From the NCBI GenBank assembly GCA_900660155.1, contig CABFPE010000744.1:292492-330047 (forward strand): a stretch of 37,556 nucleotides of DNA, given 5' to 3'. Position 1 is the first letter of the stretch. The number at the start of each line of letters is the position of its first letter. The position numbers were made by a program, and so were the translations under genes. A model generated the notes under the pieces. It saw nothing but the letters and a program-made list of their open reading frames with translations. It was not told the DNA's origin and did no database searches. This stretch comes from Hofstenia miamia (Eukaryota; Xenacoelomorpha; Acoela; Hofsteniidae). Shown one piece after another: positions 9,433-20,206 of this stretch.

Positions 9433-10289
9433 TCATGGCTTGTGAATGCAGTTTTTTTTCTATCACAATGACATTGTTCCCACTATCCACCTTGCTGAAC
9501 AGTTTATTAATGATTTGGTTGAGTGGATGCTTTCAAAGGATTTACTAATAATATTAATAAAACTGAAATTATGTGGCTTGGAACTGGTTGAAGACTGCCA
9601 TTGGTTACATCATTTCTGAATTTCAATGTTGGCTGCCAAATCGGACCCGCCGTTTACCTAAAAAATCTAGGCTTGATTATGAATGCTAATCAAAATATGA
9701 AGTCACTCGTGCCAAAAATTGTAAAATCATGTAATTTCCATTTAAATCGTGTCTGGCGAATTCGTGACCGCCAATATACATCTCGTGCACTCGTTCAAGC
9801 TATCATAGCATCTCGTCTTGACCAATATAACTCTATTCTTGGAGGATGTACCCAAACTCTGATTAACAAACTTCAGAAGATTCAAAATAGGTGTGCTCTT
9901 ATTGAGCTTCATTGGCTCCCAGTTAAACAAAGGATCCATTATTAAATATCGTTCTTGGTGTGGAAGTCATTAAATGGCATAGCACCCACATACATCTCCG
10001 AACTTTTGCTATCTTCAGTGCCCTGCGATCATCCTCGTAACTGTAAAGCTCGGGGCCAAGTTATGGTTCCAAAAAGGAGACTGTCCTGTGGTAAGGGTGG
10101 TAAGGGGGACGAACGATCTTCAATGAACTTCCCTCCTCCATCCGTTTGATGACTTCGAAGGAATTATTGAAGTCAAAATTCAAACAGCGCTAATTTGAAG
10201 AAGCTTTTTGTGATAGTTTTTAGCGCTTAAGAGATGTTTTTACCTATCAAGTTCTCTATAAATAAAATGTTGTTATGTTATGTTATGTT
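9433..10289 (+). mobile_element. 5'-truncated L2/CR1-type LINE, reverse transcriptase 3' end
   Basis: The protein remnant follows the end of an L2-like non-LTR reverse transcriptase. Segments in order are HNDIVPTIHLAEQ, NKTEIMWLGT, YLKNLGLIMNANQNMK, IVKSCNFHLNRVWRIR, SRLDQYNSILGGCTQTLINK, LQKIQNR, ELHWLPVKQRIHY, WKSLNGIAPTYISELL and VPKRRLSCGKGGKG. The YADD catalytic box should sit near 9440 and is eroded beyond recognition. There are frameshifts (about 9535), stops (9589, 9943) and a deletion of tens of codons before ELHWLPVK. The 3' tail is the pentamer array (TTATG)n at 10271-10289, which is how these elements end. The copy is dead on arrival and sits in a probable intron. Confidence 0.88.
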
Positions 10290-12096
10290 TTCGTCTACAT
10301 ATAGAGGTTCTCTAACAGTGAATCTTCTGTGACAAAACATAGAATTTTGTTGAATTTCTTGTTCTTAGTGAATTCTCACCGGATCCTTAGTGTTTTTGGA
10401 CTATTTAAGCCTCCTGATGTCATAGAGACTTCTTATATGAAATTGAATATATTTAATTGAGAACTTTTAATAATGGAAGAATTTTAAAACCCGTTTACTT
10501 AATGTGCTTAATAGAAGCAGTTTTAATTGGTTATTCGCAGGACTTTGACTATATAGTAAGTGCGTTATCTGAAGTATTGTGGTCTTGTAATGACTAGATA
10601 GAAAGCTTACATTCACTCACAGTAATCATGATTACAGAAATTCACGTCGATTATAAGAATATACTGCCAAATGTATATGCGATGTTTAGTAGATGATGCG
10701 AATATCTAAAGTCTTTGCAGGCTTTTCACATATAGCTCGCAAAAATTTAGTAAACTTCGTCTTGCTCGTGTAGTCTTATATTGAGAGAAATGTGTAATGT
10801 AATATAGTTCGCTTCAAACAAATGATGCAGTAACCCAATCTTTACAAATAGCAGTATAAAACAATGTACTCGGAAGTATTCATCATCATCTAGTTACAAG
10901 CATACAAAACATCCATTAATTTGAAACTTATGAGTGATGTTAAAATGTTGCTTTTCTATTGGGTGGAAGCTTTGCCAACTATAATTGGTTAATTTCATCT
11001 TATTTTGAATGTATTTTTTATTATTCTTGAAATGGAGGAGTTCCCTGAATATTGTCTAATTTCCTGCTTTGACCAGTTTTATGTTCTCTATGTGAATTTT
11101 GCAGTAATTTTCGATTCCTTTATGTTGGGGATGACTAACATTTTTGACATGAGTTTAATATGGCAAGTTTGCTCTTTCAGATCACCCTAATTTTTTTGAG
11201 TGCCTCTCATAGTGATTGGGTTTGCTTGATGCTGTATGCTTTCTAATGCATTACAAAACTAGCAAGCTAGTGTAATGACAATAACGTTAGTCTTACATAC
11301 GTAACTATCCATTTAATCTAGACAGATTAATATACAAGTTTACTTGGAATTAATGCTGATTTTTGGCAACGAGGTTAATGAAGCCTTTGTTACACCACTA
11401 AGTAAAAATGTTAAACAACACAATTATTTGTCATTACATCTAGATTTTGACTTCCATTTGGACTGATGTCATGTGTGTAGTAGGAGTATGTTGGCTTCTA
11501 CATATTAATCGGCATTTTAATTTTTAGTAGTTTGAATATGCTATGCTATTACACGAGTACCTGATCCAAGTACCTCTTGACACATCCTGCAATACAGGCT
11601 GAGGTGCGTCAGTCCCTATATTTTACTAAGAACATGAAAACCTGATGAATTGTCAATTTTTGTCATTCATAGTTTGTTTTTTTCAGAAAATGTCATCTAA
11701 CCGGAAGTAAATTTACTAAATATCTACCTTAAAACGTGTAAGAATTTTGTTTGAATAGTCCCATGTGTTGCGACAATAATGCAAAATGAATTATTTATAG
11801 AATCTTTAGTGTTTGTTTCAACAGTTGAAGGATGTTTACAATATAGTAAACACTGATTTGCGCATTTTCCTGATCCTCTAGCAATGATTTATGGATTAAT
11901 GAGTAGAGGTTAGTTACCATTATCAACATCACAGATGTAGTTATTTTGTTGTGTGAAAATGTTATAGATGATTCAGGCTGTGTACTAGAGTTGTTCTCGA
12001 GGTCTTGTTAAGTTTCCAATGGCTTTTTGTTATCATTTGGTAACCTGTTGCAGGTGTTGCAGTTTCTGATTGCGCTAATTTGTTTTATTGCAAAAG
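10290..12096. other. Probable intron/intergenic with weak microexon candidates
   Basis: No long coding frame. Two tiny splice-bounded segments are seen: 10541-10555 (acceptor attcgcag, donor GTAAGT, DFDYI in phase 0) and 11830-11850 (acceptor tttcaacag, donor GTAAAC, LKDVYNI in phase 0). Both frames also run on to a stop shortly after. Chance pairs of this sort are expected in AT-rich DNA, so these are leads only. Confidence 0.25.
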
Positions 12097-12176
12097 CTGC
12101 TATTCAGTATCCTTCGCCTCTTCTTCAAAGGTTCTCAAAAATATATTGACGTTGCGATGCAGCTCTTCTTTAAATA
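12097..12176 (+). CDS. Candidate internal exon, 80 nt
   Basis: Acceptor tttattgcaaaag, donor GTAAGT. In phase 0 it encodes LLFSILRLFFKGSQKYIDVA followed by MQLFFK and leaves in phase 2, a Leu/Phe-rich helical segment. Two other frames are wholly or partly open, so the reading is uncertain. Same strand and style as the other candidates. Product unknown. Confidence 0.3.
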
Positions 12177-12469
12177 GTAAGTAATAGTCTTGAGATTGTA
12201 TTGGGATTCTTGCCTAGATAGAAGCCAATAATTCTGCTAAAACGCAAAAATTGATCTAGGAAGTGTAGTTACATTTGGAATAGTTATTTTTCAATTTTCC
12301 CAATAATGACTTTGGGATCTAGAAGAAATGCAGTTGTTAAAAAATTTGGATATTCCGTGATATTTAATATGTTCTGATACAATTCCCCTTTTGGAAATGC
12401 GTCAATAGTAGTTTCAAAATGATTTCAGTTTATACAGACAACGTTTTTTTTCACGCCTTCAGTTTCTTT

Positions 12470-12760
12470 GGTTGATGTCTTCTCACCATGATCATCATGA
12501 TCTTCCTTTATTCTTCTAGGCATACATTCACTTGGAGATCTCCAATATTCAGGTGTCATTTCTTCTGTCCATATTTCTCTAGTAACACTTTGTAAATGGG
12601 GGTAATGACAACAGTTCGCTATTCAGATCAGAAAAAGGAGCTGTCCATTTTCCATTGACACCATTTTTTGATTCAATTTACTGTATGGCATTTTGCAACA
12701 TCATGTTGGTAAACACCCGCGCCACATATTCCCATCCACAATGCAATCTTTTATTTACAT
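12470..12760 (-). pseudogene. Tc1/mariner transposase C-terminal remnant
   Basis: Minus-strand frames show VYQHDVAKCHTVN, the counterpart of the 'QxDNAPxHT' box holding the second catalytic Asp. Further on, after frame changes, comes EIWTEEMTPEYWRSPSECMP and RRIKE, matching the end of Tc1 transposases ('W..L.....C..L..SMP.RI..V'). The stretch between them, where the third acidic residue should be, is scrambled, with stops at several points. Inactive. Confidence 0.5.
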
Positions 12761-14992
12761 ACAAATGAAAACAGTATTTTACCAGAATAAACTTATTGCT
12801 TAGTCATCACTTTGTGAAGCCTACATAACGCCTTTCAAACAATCTCATATTTAAGCATTATTCCCAACTTTTGACCACTGCTGTATTTCCATTGAAATTT
12901 GTAATTTTCGTCTGCTCCTTCAATAACTTCATCATTTGCAAGAAGGCCTTCTGGTACACATCACCGCTATTTCAAAGCATTGTCGTTTATCATGATTTCT
13001 TCATAATTGTTGAGTGGATTTTGATTTACAAGGTGTGATTAGTTTTCTTGGACAAACTAATTTTACATCATTATTAGGGTTTTGCATTTTAATGCTTTCA
13101 TAAATTTATCATCATTGGCTGGAAGAGGAATTGTCATAAGCATGGCGTTTACTCTAGTTGCTTTGACAACCACAATTAATAACGTGATGGTTAGTTTATT
13201 GGTAGATGTAATTTAGAAATCAGCGCGCTACTCTCTAATATGTAAAGCAGTTTGTAACTTTTTGTTTTATATGAGATGGCGGAACAATAATTGATGTAGT
13301 TTGTTTTAGGTTTGTCATAAGTGCTATAGTATCAGCTTCTCTTGCGACTGGAGACAGCGGAAGGTTCAGGCCCGATATTTAAATGTAAAAATTTCCAAAA
13401 ATTATAAGGCTTGAACCAATCGCTCATCCTGAAATACCCGGTCGCGGCTGATATTACAAACTGCTTATGCGAATACCTTAGAAGTAGATGAGATGACCAA
13501 ATAAGCCTAGGTTCCCTACCTAGCGAACGTTTAAATCGATGATTGTCTTGTATTTTATTGCAAAAGTACATTCAAATGATGGTGGTAGGTAGTGTACAAC
13601 TGCCCTTAAATTGCAGATTTTTAAATTTTAGTGTTGAAAATACCTTTTTAGCACAGGTCTGTTTTAAATCAATTAGTTGATCTGTAATTAATGGACGTTT
13701 GATTGTTCTAAAAGCTAAGGTGTTGTCCCATGCCATACCCGCTGTGTTACCGAGTACCTGACATTAAATTTTATTAATAACACGCTTAACTAATTTTAGG
13801 TGCCTTTCATAAGGTGTATGAAAGCGTACCCATCTTTTAATTGTTTCATATAATACATGATCACTAGACTTGTCAAGATTAATAATGTGCCTTCCATCAA
13901 TTATCATCTCCTAGGGTCGGAAAGTTATTCATGCATCATAGGTGGTGTCACCCCTGCATTAGCATCTGCAGAATGATGGCAAGTTTGAGAAATGTGCATT
14001 TATCAATTGACCTATTTTTGATCAATATAAGTAATAAGACATGAAACGCATACTTTTCCGACTCAAGGTATTATAATTTTTGAAACAATTACAAGCTTGA
14101 ATAATGTACATAGCATGGTTTTAATTTCAAAGCGTTTCTCACTGTTTCAAGTTTTGGCGGGCACGCTTTAGTTAGTGTGGCAAGCTTTACGATAAGTAGC
14201 ATTCTTACATTTAGGTTGGTGGCATTGAAGAATGCTGAACATACATGTATATGTTTATTTTGTAAAAAATTTCCATATTTCTGTTACTGTGCTATTTACA
14301 TATACTTGCAATTTCAGTTAGAAATGCAAACAGTGCTCTTTATCTACTAACGAATTCTTTTTGTACACCTAATATTTCTTCTTTGTATAGATTTATTTAT
14401 ACTAAATTTTATTTAAAAAGTTTCTTTGCATCAAACAATAACTGTCTAATAATTATTTAAATACTGTCTTGCTTTTATTGGCACACATACTTACACTGCA
14501 TGTTGATAATTACGACCCCTTAAGTAAATTAGTTCAATGGAACCTCATATTTTAAATACGTTCATAGTATTGGACCTTGTGTTTTGGTGCTCTTTGTATT
14601 TAATATTTTTAAATATTTATATATTTATCTAATATATTTTATTTATTTACTGTATGAAAATGTTCTCTAATGGGGATTAGATAGGTTGTTAAAATCATTG
14701 ACTAGGACTTTTTGTATTCAAATTTAGCCAAGACTAAATATATACAATGCCTATGCAAGAAATACAGAAAGTGTGTCATTTTAATGCAGTTGTTGAAAAC
14801 GTTTTCTATGCATTAAGTTTCCAATGAATATTCAGTAACTTCATTGCTTCTTCATTAAATGAAATACATTTAATAATTGCTCGAAAATCGAAATTAATGG
14901 TCATAATAGCCTTGATCCAAACGTTTTACAGACTTAAAGGATTGTGAAATGTATTTATTAAATATTCAATAGGCTAACTATTTATTAAGGTC
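12761..14992. other. Non-coding stretch with decayed transposon ends
   Basis: No supported gene. The minus-strand frame at 13332-13571 (79 codons, containing SDWFKPYNFWKFLHLN) lies in a local GC-rich patch but has no family features. AGACTTGTCAAG at about 13866 and GGTGTCACCCCTG near 13950 look like isolated hAT-type ends. Confidence 0.3.
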
Positions 14993-15002
14993 ATATACCC
15001 GG

Positions 15003-15080
<78 letters not shown>

Positions 15081-15092
15081 CACCGGGTATAT
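14993..15092. repeat. TA microsatellite inside a 10-bp perfect inverted repeat
   Basis: An interrupted (TA)n tract of about 70 bp is bounded by ATATACCCGG (14993-15002) and CCGGGTATAT (15083-15092), exact reverse complements. The left flank reads CCGGGGCA just before the tract, a word that also precedes the (TA)n tract at 37523. Confidence 0.8.
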
Positions 15093-15203
15093 CAAGTAAA
15101 TTTCGAATTTCTATGGTTCAGTATGAAAATTATTGAAACAATTATATTTTGCATTTCAATGTTCAAAAACCAATGCATTAATTTTTCAACATGTACATTG
15201 CAG

Positions 15204-15285
15204 GAACTTTTATTTATAAACCAGTCAGTTTATATCAGATAGAATCTAAACGTGTGTTGCATGCTCTTAGGTTATTTTATTTAAG
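15204..15285 (+). CDS. Weak candidate exon
   Basis: Acceptor tacattgcag and donor GTTGAC (or GTTATT at 15271). The phase-1 frame reads TFIYKPVSLYQIESKRVLHA and continues open. The donor is poor. Product unknown. Confidence 0.2.
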
Positions 15286-15601
15286 GTTGACCTTATTTAA
15301 GATATCCCATGTATTTTGCATGTATCTTTTCTCAAATTGTGTATCAGTTAAATGTAAACATTTACATGTTTGTTTCTTGTGAAATTTATTAGCGAAAGAT
15401 CATTAGTTATGCTTCAAAGTTTCACCTATTCTCCCATTTTTTCCCAGGCACTTGATTTAATTTCATTTATCTATGAACTTAACATCCACATTCATTAATT
15501 TATTATTCTCCTTATTCATATATAGTTAATATATGTAGTAAGTGGGATTAATTGACACACACCGTTATCCCTTTATGCTGACTTGGAGTCAAATTATTTA
15601 G

Positions 15602-15650
<49 letters not shown>

Positions 15651-16348
15651 TGGAACAGTGATGATATTAATATCCATTTATCTATAATTTTTGTGCCTAG
15701 TGCAACATTTCAAACACTTTTGTTTATTTATGGTTTTTGAAGATTACATTTATTGTGGTTCTCAGCAAGGAAAACATGTACTGCAGAAATTGTTTTGGAT
15801 TAATTTTTATCAAATTTTTTTCAAAATTAGATGTACATTACTACATGCCACATCGACATGAACATAAAAGAAATTTTAGATGCTAAATATTGTTTGTCTT
15901 GAATACTTCCCTAAAATATTTCCTGAAGGAAATCTATTTGAATCATTTCAAGATGTTGGAACATCATAATGGTTGTTGGTTTTTTAGCTTGTTTGTTTTG
16001 GTGTTACTATCTTATTTTATCTTCTATGTGTTGGAATTAGTTTATTTGTTGCATGCTGGATTCGTACCAAGCACCCCATGAGGTTGCCTACCATTCTCAC
16101 TGTCATGATTTTTAGTGCTGTTTGTTGTTTTTAAATTCTTTAGAGGTTTTCTCAAATTGTTCTGGAATTGGTATTATTGTATTAATTGTTCATTTTTCTA
16201 ACTCTAGTGGTTATTCTGTTTTTGATTCTCCTGTAGGGAGATCTCTGCATGCAAGTGCTGGTATCCCGATGATACTCCTTGCACTTTTGTTAATTTACAC
16301 GAACCACATGTTTCTTGTTCTCTTTCCCTTGTTAACCAAAGACCAATT
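15286..16348. other. Non-coding; possible retroelement leader
   Basis: Holds a (TA)n microsatellite at about 15606-15647. From 15950 onward the sequence is T-rich and precedes the Gag remnant; it may include LTR or leader sequence, but no repeated LTR pair is present in the window to prove it. Confidence 0.35.
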
Positions 16349-17700
16349 GTGAGTGAATCAAACCCACCTCTTGCCAATGATTGGAATTGGAATTCGGCAC
16401 TAGCGGCTACTCCCAGTCCTATTTCTCCTGAGAATCGCAGACGAGTCTTGAACACTGCTACTGCTCCACTGCCACTCCCTGCTCGGCCCAGCTCATCTAA
16501 TTGAATGATTATCTATGTCGTAGATGTTCGACAATTCGAATTGGAGCAGTTGAGGAACTCCCTGTCGCAGCAGATGCATTTACGAGTGTCACAGTATCAG
16601 AGAGCTGAGCAGCAATGGTGTTGCAATTACAAATAGAAGACTTAACAAAAAGGCTGCAGCTTTCACACCAGTGCCCATTAGCAATCAGCAGCCACCTGCT
16701 CCTAGTCTTGGTGAGTACATTACTCAAGAAATGCTCGTCAAGGTGTTAACCACTTTTGGTGATCAGTTGACTGCCAAACTAATGCAGATCATGTTACAAT
16801 CACAGCCAGATATTTCTCCTGCTCCCAGATGCTTTTCCCCAACTCGGTCTTTGTCTAACCTTACTCCAGTTACACATATGTCCACTTTCTCTCAGTCAGT
16901 GTTAAATCCTGTTTCAAATTTAGTCACCATCACTGCTACCCCTGCTAGCAGAAGTAAGGGAGTTTCTAGGGTTTTGCCCTCCCATCCTTCAGCTAGAACC
17001 TCTGGACAGTTGCTGTCTCCTTGTCTAATGCCACCTACAGGGGCCATGTCTGCACATATTATTACTGAGCACTCGACTCCTAGCTTGCATGTTCAAAGTA
17101 AGTCTCTGTCTGATGGGAGACCACGCTTCACTCAATTCATCCTCATGCCCAGGCAGAGTGATAATGATCTGTTCCATAAGCAATCAGCATTAACCAAATT
17201 TACTGGAAGAATTGATGAGGTAGCCCAATCATTCAATGAGTGGTTCTTCTTGTTTGAAATCACCATGAAACAATATTGAATCAGTCAGGAAAACACTGTT
17301 GTTTATTTCCCCTCTATTTCGAAAGTCTTGCTTATAATTAATATATGATGCTTGACAAAGAGACAAAAACCAATTATCAGTTACTTACCGGATATTTTGA
17401 TGATCATTTCTGTGCTCTGCACATCAAACAACTATACAAAACACTCTTATGTGAAATGTCTTTCAAAAAGGGCGATGATGTGCGCAATTATATTACTCAA
17501 GTGGAATGGTTGCTCTGATTAAGCAAACTGTCACCTAAATACTCTTGGCATGATCTTTTTGCATATGTTTGTCATGGGTTTCCTCCCAGCCTCTGAAATC
17601 AATTGGAACTTAAGTGCAATCCTGAAGAAGGCCTGAACACATTGATTCAGGAATGTGGCATTCTCTACCAGGCATCATTACAGTTTATCCTTTTGTTACT
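16349..17700 (+). pseudogene. Gag gene of an LTR retrotransposon, decayed
   Basis: The longest open piece is 16671-17279, Pro/Ser/Thr-rich at first (SNQQPPAPSLGEYITQEML) and then LTKFTGRIDEVAQSFNEWFF with LFEITMKQY before a stop. Upstream in other frames are NPPLANDWNWNSALAATPSP and a Gln/Arg-rich segment. Downstream frames give YFDDHFCALHIKQLYKTLL, MSFKKGDDVRNYITQVEWL and YSWHDLFAYVCHGFPPSL. 'KFtG...DVxeWlfxFE' followed by 'kkG.dVrnYi..ve.L' and 'll..f..GlP' is the architecture of Ty3/gypsy-type capsid (retrotrans_gag) proteins. Several stops and frameshifts make it non-functional. No protease, reverse transcriptase or integrase is visible before the assembly gap, and its base composition is less AT-rich than its surroundings. 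Confidence 0.6.
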
Positions 17701-18754
17701 ATATAACCTCAGTCATAGTTGTGCAGGTAAGGATTTACTTTAACTAGATACTACTTTAGCTTCTGTTTCTATTAACACAATGTAACTAGATTCAATTGTT
17801 CACTATTTAGGTGATGAAACTATGCAGCAATTTCTCCAATGATTGATAATGGGCATCTGCCCAAAGCTGATCTCCACATCTAGTTTCACCAATCCTTCAA
17901 TGTTCCATTTGGTTGAGTTCCACATCTCAGTGCATACTCAAGACATGACACAATTCGACCTAGACTCTATTTTTTAAAAGTGTTTCATTTGTTCACAACC
18001 TGACTTGTTACTAGCTGCTTAATTAATGTTACATATAGTCATTACCAAAATATATTGGCTTTAATAAATGTATTAATATCGAGCAGCTTCCTAACCTACA
18101 TTTATAATTTAATACATGTTTGGTCACTTTATCAGTCATTTATGGGTCACTAATTTGGATCTAAAACAATATTAATATACTCCCTAGGTTTCAGTTATCC
18201 AACCATTTCATGAAATTAATTATTTAAATACATGTATTCAGTGATCACTAGTTGGCTAAATGAGAGAAAAACTCCTATACCTAACATAAGTGCACTTTCA
18301 TGATCTGGCACTGACACCCTAGAATAAATCTCAATGGTGGATCCAGACCACTACTAAACACTGCTCGTTTAGCTCAACATCATATTAAATAATCAAACCA
18401 TTATAGTAGAACAAAATAAGAATTCCAAATAAAATTCTTTATCAATTGCTTACAATGTTTAATCCCTATTTATAGCAAATCTAAAAAAGTACCTGTCGAT
18501 TTCAAATTTAATCTTCTCATCTGCCAAGATGGCTGCTAAAAATAATGGAAGCAATTTCGCCCCCTCGTTTTGCCAAAAAGTATTATTATTGTAGAATCAT
18601 GCCAACTCGCCGTGATGGCCGTACTTAGAGAAAACTGTTACTTTTCTTAGGTTAAACATAACACGAGGTTGACAATTTTCCAATTTCTCTCCTCTACTGT
18701 AAATGCGTGGTTCATTAACTTATTTAATATACCGGAGCCTTCGTAGCTACTTAG
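17701..18754. other. Non-coding stretch after the Gag remnant
   Basis: Decayed retroelement sequence may continue to about 17960 (still relatively GC-rich, no readable domain). Beyond that it is AT-rich, without gene signal. Confidence 0.35.
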
Positions 18755-18861
18755 TTAACCAAACTTATTTAGATCAAGCAGAGAGATTAGAGAACAGGAT
18801 CGACGCTCAAATAGAAGCAGCGCACTCTCAGGAACACAATCGCCAGCTGCATCTTACCAAT
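18755..18861 (+). CDS. Candidate exon at the edge of the assembly gap
   Basis: Acceptor agctacttag and donor GTAACT, entering in phase 1 and leaving in phase 0, which would fit the exon at 20078. The frame is hydrophilic and helical: YLDQAERLENRIDAQIEAAH then SQEHNRQLHLTN, suggestive of a short coiled coil. The frame stays open to a stop at about 18901, just before the gap, so the 3' border is uncertain. GC content is higher than the flanks. Product unknown; it could be a fragment of the retroelement instead. Confidence 0.32.
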
Positions 18862-18919
18862 GTAACTGCCAACGTAGTAAAGAGAACAATAATGGAATGG
18901 TGATGTGCATAGTGAACTC

Positions 18920-19919
18920 NNNNNNNNNNNNNNNNNNNNNNNNNNNNNNNNNNNNNNNNNNNNNNNNNNNNNNNNNNNNNNNNNNNNNNNNNNNNNNNNN
19001 NNNNNNNNNNNNNNNNNNNNNNNNNNNNNNNNNNNNNNNNNNNNNNNNNNNNNNNNNNNNNNNNNNNNNNNNNNNNNNNNNNNNNNNNNNNNNNNNNNNN
19101 NNNNNNNNNNNNNNNNNNNNNNNNNNNNNNNNNNNNNNNNNNNNNNNNNNNNNNNNNNNNNNNNNNNNNNNNNNNNNNNNNNNNNNNNNNNNNNNNNNNN
19201 NNNNNNNNNNNNNNNNNNNNNNNNNNNNNNNNNNNNNNNNNNNNNNNNNNNNNNNNNNNNNNNNNNNNNNNNNNNNNNNNNNNNNNNNNNNNNNNNNNNN
19301 NNNNNNNNNNNNNNNNNNNNNNNNNNNNNNNNNNNNNNNNNNNNNNNNNNNNNNNNNNNNNNNNNNNNNNNNNNNNNNNNNNNNNNNNNNNNNNNNNNNN
19401 NNNNNNNNNNNNNNNNNNNNNNNNNNNNNNNNNNNNNNNNNNNNNNNNNNNNNNNNNNNNNNNNNNNNNNNNNNNNNNNNNNNNNNNNNNNNNNNNNNNN
19501 NNNNNNNNNNNNNNNNNNNNNNNNNNNNNNNNNNNNNNNNNNNNNNNNNNNNNNNNNNNNNNNNNNNNNNNNNNNNNNNNNNNNNNNNNNNNNNNNNNNN
19601 NNNNNNNNNNNNNNNNNNNNNNNNNNNNNNNNNNNNNNNNNNNNNNNNNNNNNNNNNNNNNNNNNNNNNNNNNNNNNNNNNNNNNNNNNNNNNNNNNNNN
19701 NNNNNNNNNNNNNNNNNNNNNNNNNNNNNNNNNNNNNNNNNNNNNNNNNNNNNNNNNNNNNNNNNNNNNNNNNNNNNNNNNNNNNNNNNNNNNNNNNNNN
19801 NNNNNNNNNNNNNNNNNNNNNNNNNNNNNNNNNNNNNNNNNNNNNNNNNNNNNNNNNNNNNNNNNNNNNNNNNNNNNNNNNNNNNNNNNNNNNNNNNNNN
19901 NNNNNNNNNNNNNNNNNNN
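18920..19919. other. Assembly gap, exactly 1000 N
   Basis: A run of exactly 1000 N, the usual placeholder for a gap of unknown size. The right edge resumes in (AT)n, a common cause of contig breaks. Open frames reported through the Ns are artefacts. Confidence 0.98.
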
Positions 19920-20077
19920 ATATATATATATTCATTGAAAATATTTAAACAAAATGTTCCATTTTTCAAAATTTTAGTTCACAAACATATTCTGATTTTC
20001 TACAGAAATATTCTATATGAGAACTCTATTTATGAAAGAATGAACGTCTTAGTCAATGTAATCTAATTTTTGGTCAG

Positions 20078-20206
20078 GTTATCGTTACAATTCAAGCCCT
20101 TTCTAAAAGTGATGAAAAATTCAATGGAGATGTGCTTACGATTCTTGAACAAAAGCCATTTTTTTCTAAGGAACAAGATATTTTTAGAATATATATTCTT
20201 ATAACT
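20078..20206 (+). CDS. Candidate internal exon, 129 nt, phase 0-0
   Basis: Acceptor atttttggtcag, donor GTAAAC. The phase-0 frame of 43 codons reads VIVTIQALSKSDEKFNGDVL, TILEQKPFFSKEQDIF and RIYILIT, a balanced, soluble, protein-like composition in AT-rich surroundings. It is a multiple of three and symmetric. Product unknown. Confidence 0.42.

Noticed and set aside
13332..13571. Minus-strand 79-codon frame, also considered as a tRNA-derived SINE
   Set aside because: A B-box-like GGTTCAAGCC is present on the minus strand, but no matching A box or tail; the protein shows no family features and no convincing splice borders.
15000..15090. Long (TA)n tract as an origin or regulatory element
   Set aside because: Simple (TA)n tracts occur four times in the window without shared gene context; only the flanking inverted repeat is notable.
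18787..20066. Open frames of 350-390 codons across the gap
   Set aside because: They consist almost wholly of N translated as X.
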